This document shows positions 57,001 through 64,000 of a DNA stretch of 64,000 bases, piece after piece. Numbering within the stretch: the stretch's first letter is position 1; every line of letters starts with the position of its first letter. Below the pieces are notes generated by a model. The model was not told the DNA's origin, did not search any database, and saw nothing but the letters and a program-made list of their open reading frames with translations. This DNA comes from Klebsormidium nitens (taxonomy: Eukaryota > Streptophyta > Klebsormidiophyceae > Klebsormidiales > Klebsormidiaceae). Location: NCBI GenBank assembly GCA_000708835.1, contig DF237026.1, positions 124,001 to 188,000 of the forward strand, written 5' to 3'. Made by a program: the position numbers and the translations under genes.

Positions 57001-60000
57001 CCGCAACGGTCTGCCTCTTATTTCGAGTCGTCAGAGGCGTCCGTCATGAATCTCCATCCTCTACCTGACGATGCATTCGCTGGCCAAGACTTCCCTTCTT
57101 GCCGTGCCAGAGTTTTGATGAAACCTCATCCCAGCGAATTCCCCCATGTTTCGCTAGGCTGCTCTGCGTCGACGACCTGTTGCCAAGGAAGTTTTTCCCC
57201 GTTATTCCGGATGTCACCAGCTCGCCTGTCAAACAATCATGTTTCTCCCCGTGCCAGACTGTACGTGGACGTTATTCCAATGTCATTTTACCCTAGAACA
57301 TCAAAACCCTTTAACCCAAACCCTTTTTCCTGCCAGGTTGCTCTGCATCGACGACTTGTTGCCAAGAATATCGTCTCCGCTCATCCCGTACGTTAGTAGC
57401 TCGCCTGTCAAACCTTCATTTACTCCCCTTGCCAGACCGTACGCGGACGTCATTAATCCTCATCTTAGTCCTGGTATTCTCAAAACGTTAACCAAACTCT
57501 TTTCCCGCCAGGCTGCTCTGCATCGACGACTTATTAGTTGACCTCAGCGACGGCCGCGCGCTCGCAGTCCTCCTCCACTCCCTCTCCCCCACGCTCATCG
57601 ATCCACGTGGCATCCCCCTCGACCGCCAGCTGTCACGCTCCGAAACCGCCCACGTCATCGGCTTGATCCAGCACGCCGCCCGCACGATCCGGGTCCCCTT
57701 TCCGCTGACGCCTGCTGACCTCATCTACGGTCACGCTGGCGTCAAGCCCGCCCTCCTCTACTTTCTGGCGGCTATCTTCCGGACCTTCGAGCAGAAAGAG
57801 CCGTTGCTGCCCGTCGTTCGAAAAGTTCCGTCGTCGAAAGGTGCGAAGACGGGGAGCGAGCCTGGAGCTGTCCGTTCCGGCGAGACGATATCCGCAGGCC
57901 CACCTGATTGGATACCGGAACCCCGGAAAACCGAGTCGCCTCATCGAAGAGGATCCTCGGAAATCCCTGATCCGCGCTGGGAAATTGAGGCCCCTGCAGT
58001 TAGCTCGTCTTCTGGGCGACCAGAAAGTGGACGAAGTCAATTGGGAGGTCGCTATTTGTCTTTCGGTCGCCCTGCAAGCAAAGAATCAACCTCGCCCACG
58101 GCCGACATTCCGGTTGAAACAGTTGATTCCGCTCGGAGCACGCAGGACAGCATGAGTGCGGAAACCCCAAGCGGTGGGGTAAAAGACGGGTCCCGGCGAA
58201 GAAGCAGTTCAGTCGAAAAGCGGGCGGGGAGCGCTTCACCGGGCAGCCAAGATGTAGGGGAGACGCCGGCGAAGCAAAATCCCCTCGGCTCCAGAACGAC
58301 GTCAACGCGTTCCTCCAGGACCACGTCAGCAAAACCTTCCAGGTTGACGTCACCCGACTCCTCCCGGCTGACGTCGGCACGCTCTTCCGGACGGTTGGCC
58401 GTCAGTCCGACCATGATCTCTAGCGGCGGGGTGGCGAACCTGGAAAGCGATTTCCAGCCCGGTGCTGACGTCACTGGATTCGTCAGCGCGCTGCCGAGTG
58501 CATCGATGACGTCAGAGGATGCCCGGGCCGTCCGGCAGGCGAATCTGTGGGCGCTGCTGAATCGAGCGGAGGCGAACGCGGCCACCGCCGCGGCGTCGCT
58601 ATCGCTGGTCCGGGAGCGGCTCTCCGAGGAGCTCTCCGCCAGAACCGGGCCGGAACGGAACCCAAACGGATCGCCGACAAGGACCCAGATGGTGAAGAGT
58701 GGGGTGGGAAGAGGGAGCAAAGAGAAAAGCGGGTCGGCACGGATGTCGGCAGAGGTTGGAATGGTGGGAAGGGCAGAGGGAGCGGTTGCGAGGGCCTCTT
58801 CCGCTCCGGTTCCGCTGGCGGAGTTCCGTTTCGAGGGCGGACTGGAGGACGAGGATATGGTGCGCATTGGGGAGCCGAGTGCGGTGGAGCTTGGTTCAGA
58901 GCCGAGCGGAACTAGGATGGGGGGTTTGGAGATGGCGGACCGGGAAAACTTGGCGAATGCCTCAGAGATGAGTTCCGGGCAATTGGGCAGTATGAATGCG
59001 CGAAGTTCGGGCGAAGGAAAAACGGACGTCCGGACAAGGACGAAGAAGTTCTCATTGCGGACGCACCCGTTGGAAAGGTTCGAAGCTGTGGGCAGTGACC
59101 GGTTGGAAACGGTCGGAGGAGCCGCAGCGGGCGAGCGGGGAGCGGACGAGGCGGAAACGGAAACGACGGCGGAATGGACAAAAGCGGAACGAGCTGGAGC
59201 GAACACAGGGTCGCTAAGTTCATCCCAAATAAAAGAAAAGTCTGATGCCTGGGCAAGGGAAAGTAGAGCGAAAGAAAGCGCTGATCTGCCTCGTCTTTCG
59301 CTGGAGTCTCCAAGAGGCAGCGTTTTCAGAGTGCTTGACGCTTTGAAAAGCGCTTCGAGTCCCGTCGAAACCCGCAGCCTCAGTAAAGTAGGTGTTCCGC
59401 GGTTGGATCTTCCGGGGGAGTTCACGAGCCCCGTAAGTTTAAGCCCCCGAACCGAACGGTCCTCGGGGCGAAGCACCGGGCTGAAGTCCTACAGGACACG
59501 TGGCAGTCGTGTGCTCACCGAGCGGTCCGTCGAGGCGCGGCGCAGCCTCGAGGTGCAGTTCCGGCTGCTGGAGGAGCAGAAGGCGGAGTCGGACCGGAAA
59601 CGGAACGAGGGCTCGGAGGTGCGCAAGTCGCTGGAGGAGCGGAGGGCCGCGCTCGTGCGGAGGTCGCAGGAAGGGGTTGCGGGTTTTGCGGGAGGGTTAG
59701 GGGGTTTGGTTAGCGGAAACGAGAGTTTTGCGACCGGGTCTGGAGGTCTAGTGTCCGGAGGCGGCTCGATCCTGCGCGTGTTGTCCGAAAGGCTGAGCCG
59801 GAGCACGGAGGGGAGCGAGGGTGACGTGGCAGAGGCTCGGAGTGACGTCAGCGGGGTGATGACGTCAGAAGCGGCAGACCGGAAGAGTGACGGGAATGGG
59901 GCGACAAGCTACGTTGGGTCAATTGAATTGGCGGTATCAGAGGGCAGAGGATCGAGCCGGGCAAAGAGTGAAGCTCGAAGCGAAGATGCATCGAACGAGA

Positions 60001-63000
60001 ATGACAGAAAATCAGACAAGCGGCGGACTCCGGAGCTGCCACGTGGCATCCTGGATGATGCGGCCCGGGGCTTGGACGTCCGAGCTTCGACGGAGAGTGT
60101 GTCCGAAGCTCGTGCCTCGGAACAGGGCTCTGTACCTCCGCTAAACGTTCCCGCGGGACCTTTAAGGCTTTCCGCCGGTCCGCCGATTGACTCAGCGGAG
60201 CTGCGGGGTAATCCTAGCAATCCAATGAGCGTCCGGGAAAGTTCTAGCCGTCCTGCCGATGCTTTGAGGACTTCAGTTGAGACCGAGCGGAAAGAGATTG
60301 ACTGGGGCAGCCTTGACTCGGACAGCCCCGTCCGGCGGACGGAGTTTCCGTCGGACAGCGAGAGTTCCGGTCGGTTGGGGGGAGGTGCCGGAGCGGAACG
60401 GAACCCTTTCCAGGAGAAAAAGGCGGTCGACTGGGGAACGCTGCTGACCGGGGACGGGCTTGATTTAAGTAGTGACGTTAGCCGGCTGGACGACAGCATG
60501 GAGTCAAGAGGTGGGGCGGGGACGGAGCCGGATTCCGCCGGGGTGGAACCGGACTCCGCGGAGGCCGTCCGGAACGGGGAAGGTTCGGAGGAGCAAGGTG
60601 GCAGCAGCTTGTGGGGTGATGAGGGACACGTGTCGAAATGGGACAGGCGCTGGAGTCCGGAGAGTATGCACGCTGACGTCATGCACTTGGAGGCGGAAGA
60701 GAAGGAAGAGAGGGGTGGAGGGGAGGGGTTGTGGAAAGAATTGGATAATGGTGAGGCTTACTCATTACGTCATTTATCGAGCGGTATGAATTTAGAAGTC
60801 GTGCAAGAAATTGAGGAGTCTCCCGTTTGACGGAAGCCTCTACCTTCTTCGCTGGAAAGAGTACGTTCCCATTCTCCTTTCTCGTCGCCTCAAAAAGAGG
60901 GAAGAGACTCGTTTGGGCTTGTACGAAGAAGCTTTCGTGCACATCAGCTTGCCAGTATTACGTAGACCCTGGAAAGCGCACAATTGTCTCCTTCAGAAAT
61001 TCTTCCGAGCAATTCGTGTACACGCATTCGACGACTGTTTGGATGAGCTTGTCTTTAGATTGAAACCGTGAAAGAAGCGCGCCTTTGATTGCAACAACTT
61101 CTGCGCAACTCTGTCTTGTCCAATGATGCCAAGCGGAACCCAAGCACCGCAAACAGATAACAGCGTATGCATGAAAGGCGTGTACTGGCACGAATATGAA
61201 CCCTTCTGACCGCTCGTCCTCCGCAGGTCTCTCGTCGCACGAGGACGAGAAGGAGAAAGAGAACGAGAACAAGAACGAGAACGAAAACGAAGCCGAACCC
61301 AGCCTTCTTCCCGAGCGCCACTTGCGCAAGCCGCCCAAACCTGTCGCGCTCCACTTGATCGACCGCGACGACAGCGAGAAGCGCGCGCGCATGCAGCGCG
61401 CGCTCGACGAGAAGCGCGCGCATTTTCTTTTGGAGAGGCAGCTCCAGCAGGCCGCGGCCGCGGCCGCGTCGAGCCGCCGGCCGACTGACGACAGCTCCCA
61501 AAACCCCGAAACCCTTTTGGTATCGGATGTTCCTTCCGGGAAGCGGCGATCGAGCGGCTCTTCAGCGGAAGGCGACGGCGGACATCCGGCGGAAGGCGAC
61601 GGCGGACTTCCGGCAAAGGGTGGCGGCGGATCGCGGTCAAAAGGCAACAGCGGCTCGTCAGCACACGTCAGCCGCAGGGGTTCGGGGGTTTTGGACGGTC
61701 CAGCCGACGGCGGCTCGTCCGGAAAACCAAGCCGCCGGGTTTCCGGGTTGTCCGAGGATTCTGAGGACAAAGCGGGCCGCAAGCTCTCGGGGGTCAGTCC
61801 GTTTTACGCGGCGCCCCCCCGAATGTCCAACAAGAAGCTCGTCCGGAATGCGCTGAGCACGGTGTGCCTGGCCGGGGGGGCGCTCAAGCTGGAGAGGGAG
61901 CGCGCGCTTATGGTGAGCTGGCGGAGCGCTTATTTGACGTACGTCGAAGTACATCACACAAAGTTGCTAGAGTCTGATAGATACAGATGGTGCTGTGAGA
62001 GTTGCTTATTGTTGGCGGAGCAGCAAGATGCATTGACGCGGGAGCATGTTAGGGAAAGTTGATCACGGAGGCCCTCGTGGCGTCTCTCTGATCAGATGCC
62101 AAAGCTTCAACTCTGCTGAAGAGAACAGGCGACATAAGGCCCAAGGATCCCAGTCATATGCGATTAACCCTGCAATTGGATGTCAAAAACTTCGCTTGTG
62201 AGCTCGCTTGAACACCCGAGTTACTCCGTTTACACTTCCCCATTTTTGACGTCCTCCTTGATTCGTTATCCGCTTAGTACAACGGCAATGTGTGCGCCTC
62301 GTGCAGGCTCTTGACGCTTTCGACGGCGACAACTTCGTAATCCTATTCAAGGACGACAAAGGGACCAAGTTCAAGGGGTTGTACGTTTTGTCAGCGGATG
62401 GAAAAGAGGTACCCATCTGTCTTCTCCTCCCATGGTTTTTCTCTTTGCGGTCTCGATGCAAGCCGTCCAGTAGTTTCTGTAAGAGATGTAACTAGAATCC
62501 GTATTCAAGTGCGATGAGCACGACCGATGAGCACGACCCTAGTCTATCGTTGCTTTTCTACTGCTACAAGCTTCGCAGTTCTTTCCTACCCTGTTTCGCC
62601 TGATTGCGACCGCCAGCATTCCGGAAAATGGAGTGCTGAGGAGGGGTTTCAAAATCTTTCTTTTCGTCCTCTTTCTTAATTTCTCGGCCGTTATTCGAGG
62701 CAGTAAAACCGTTGAAAACCCAATTTCTTGTCAAATTTTGGCTGCTGCCCGTTGTTCGCCTGTCCTGTCCGGCGCAAAACGATTCCTTCTTTCTCTTTTA
62801 CTCCAGCAACAATCGTTCCCGTTCGCAAAGGTAGCCGGTATCGAGGCGATACCTTTTTTCACCACCGGTTGTAGAAAGAGGTTCAGTCTCTAACGCCAGA
62901 ACCGTACACAACATTCTGGGTCGGGAGCTCACTCCAAAATGAAATAGCCAGTTCGGCGGGAAAGCTCAGTCAGGAACATGCAGCTTTCTGACTACTTTGC

Positions 63001-63179
63001 AGATTGACCGCATCTACGGCTCTGGGCCGGAGAGCCTGCGATCGGACGGTGTTGCTCACTACCTCAAGTACGACTCGGGGGCCAAGGAGTTCAAGCCGCT
63101 GCAGACGCAACAATTCACCACTTCGACGTGCGCAGTGGCGCCGTCGAACAGAGCTCCGGGCAAGCGCCTGAGCAGGTGA
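54026..63179 (+). CDS. CAMSAP: CAMSAP/Patronin-like microtubule minus-end binding protein
   Basis: Six exons, 54026-55836, 56323-56445, 57512-60750, 61227-61912, 62307-62408 and 63003-63179 (TGA), join with perfect phase into 2045 residues. A CAMSAP-type calponin-homology domain lies at about residues 590-720: YDWEDALQLWVNAV at the end of exon 2, then IDDLLVDLSDGRALAVLLHS and PLTPADLIYGHAGVKPALLY. The C-terminal 120 residues form a CKK domain: SNKKLVRNALSTVCLAGG, AFDGDNFVILFKDDKG, FKGLYVLSADGKE, IYGSGPESLRSDGVAHYLKY and GAKEFKPL. In animals CH plus CKK defines CAMSAP/Patronin/Nezha, which caps free microtubule minus ends. About 1000 residues of Ser/Arg/Glu-rich disordered sequence and a KE/EN-rich segment with a charged helix (RARMQRALDEKRAHFLLERQ) separate them. 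The first 150 residues (HLLLKWAGTVL, FRDGRLLLELLDRLW) may be another CH-like fold. Exon 3 is preceded by two decayed copies of its own start. Confidence 0.88.
57060..57511 (+). repeat. Two decayed copies of CAMSAP exon-3 acceptor and start, about 177-bp period
   Basis: Exon-start copies lie at 57158 (CGCTAG|GCTGCTCTGCGTCGACGACC) and 57337 (TGCCAG|GTTGCTCTGCATCGACGACT), ahead of the used site at 57512 (CGCCAG|GCTGCTCTGCATCGACGACT). Spacing is 179 and 175 bp. Intron sequence between the copies is also repeated (AGCTCGCCTGTCAAAC, GCCAGACYGTACGYGGACGT), so the unit is a whole tandem repeat that includes about 27 nt of exon. A fainter older unit may start near 57060. Confidence 0.88.
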
Positions 63180-64000
63180 TTCGATATGCATAGCAGCACG
63201 CCGCAAGCTAGGAGCGAGGACGCAACGAAGGAGAAGGCATGGCGGCAAGCCAAACAGGATCTGTTGGCAATTCCGGCCAGGCCCGGCTTAGGTAGCTCGA
63301 GCTTTCTGAAATACATTTAGCCCGCCGAGCACCTAAGCCAGACTTGATAAGATAGGTAGGATATGAAGCACTGTGCACGCGCTTGATCTGCATTCGACCA
63401 GATTCTGACCCCGGCTACTACTGATTAATCCAGTCCGGCCTCGGGCCGGGTGCTTGCTTATTTTACCTTATCTCCCTCATACTCCGGGCCACGTAGTATC
63501 CAACGCCAGACGAAATGCATGGAGCTAGGATTGCTTACTCCCTTTCTTGTCTGGCAAACCTTCCAAGCTGACGTTACTTACCTGCATGTCACTGTTGCAA
63601 TCAAGTTGGATATGGGGGACAGAAGGTGAATCAGAATCTGCATTCTCGTCACGGCGTGCCGACAAGTTGGCCTGAAGGTACTTTATAAACCCATGCACGA
63701 GCCCATTGACAATGTCTCACCAGCCCCCCCCCCCGGGGTGTTACTGGAGTTGATCCACAGTAAGGTGATGTTCCGGACCCAACGATATTGGGGTACGCAA
63801 AGTCGATAGTCCGATCGGAACTTATCAGCATGCAAGAAACAGTCTGATCTTCGATCAATGTTGATTCGATCATAGCATGACTGCTTATGCTCCTACAGCT
63901 GTTGGTCAGCACCTGGGACCGTCTACGAGTCTAATACAGGCTTCAACTCAAATTTCCATCTGACATCATCTGGTCTCAGGCTTCAGGCGACGTGACGAAC
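63180..64000. other. Right-edge intergenic region
   Basis: After the CAMSAP stop, no gene is supported to the window end. A C-run followed by GGGGTG lies at about 63725-63740. Short minus-strand frames are unrecognised. Confidence 0.45.

Noticed and set aside
58052-59476. 474-codon antisense open frame
   Set aside because: It lies opposite CAMSAP exon 3, is Ser/Pro/Ala-rich as expected for the complement of GC-biased Ser/Arg codons, and has no domain.
1-64000. CRISPR arrays, bacterial operons, phage genes, tRNA or rRNA genes
   Set aside because: No regularly spaced identical repeats were seen, genes are intron-split and of nuclear type, and no cloverleaf or rRNA segment was recognised by eye; a tRNAscan run would be needed to exclude tRNAs.

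Overview
This is nuclear DNA of an intron-rich eukaryote of the green lineage. Three things show it. Most genes are split by short GT-AG introns with pyrimidine-rich 3' ends. A nuclear gene encodes a chloroplast ribosomal protein with a transit peptide. The other recognisable genes resemble plant families: PRORP-type RNase P, AP-5 zeta, peptide-N-glycanase A, ZIFL transporters and a dirigent/allene-oxide-cyclase fold. A CAMSAP/Patronin gene, as far as I know not reported from land plants, makes a streptophyte alga such as Klebsormidium my best guess. That assignment is inference; there is no rRNA or organelle marker here. All exon limits were read by hand from splice signals, phase agreement and family resemblance.

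Layout. 0.6-1.7 kb (+): 3' end of a PRORP gene whose 5' part lies outside the window. 3.6-6.8 kb and 10.7-15.1 kb (+): two tandem copies of a secreted beta-propeller-like gene. The second is complete (7 exons, 360 residues); the first lacks a visible first exon. 17.1-17.8 kb (-): an intronless secreted protein. 20.8-28.6 kb (+): AP-5 complex zeta subunit. 31.0-32.5 kb (-): a membrane-anchored low-complexity protein. 34.8-36.4 kb (+): a secreted dirigent-like barrel protein. 38.5-41.7 kb (-): a PNGase A-like gene with three apparent frame breaks. 43.4-43.8 kb (-): exon of a secreted protein. 44.6-46.7 kb (+): chloroplast bS6. 49.5-53.3 kb (-): ZIFL-type MFS transporter. 54.0-63.2 kb (+): a 2045-residue CAMSAP-like microtubule minus-end protein, head to head with the transporter. 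Gaps hold decayed coding repeats, two small inverted-repeat elements, a TA-flanked 733-bp element and little else.

The most unusual signal is shared by five unrelated genes (PRORP, AP5Z1, PNGase A-like, ZIFL, CAMSAP). Next to eight or nine of their exon-intron junctions sit one to four decayed tandem copies of that junction: the splice site plus roughly 25-115 nt of the adjoining exon. They are spaced about 95-180 bp apart and lie inside the introns. Several copies keep a good AG acceptor and a short open frame ending in a stop, so they could act as poison exons. The palindrome TGACGTCA is also strongly over-represented (at least 23 copies seen against about 1 expected). These two are the best candidates for undescribed biology here.

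The genes do not form an operon-like unit. Their known roles are RNA processing, vesicle trafficking, glycan removal, plastid translation, metal/proton transport and microtubule organisation.
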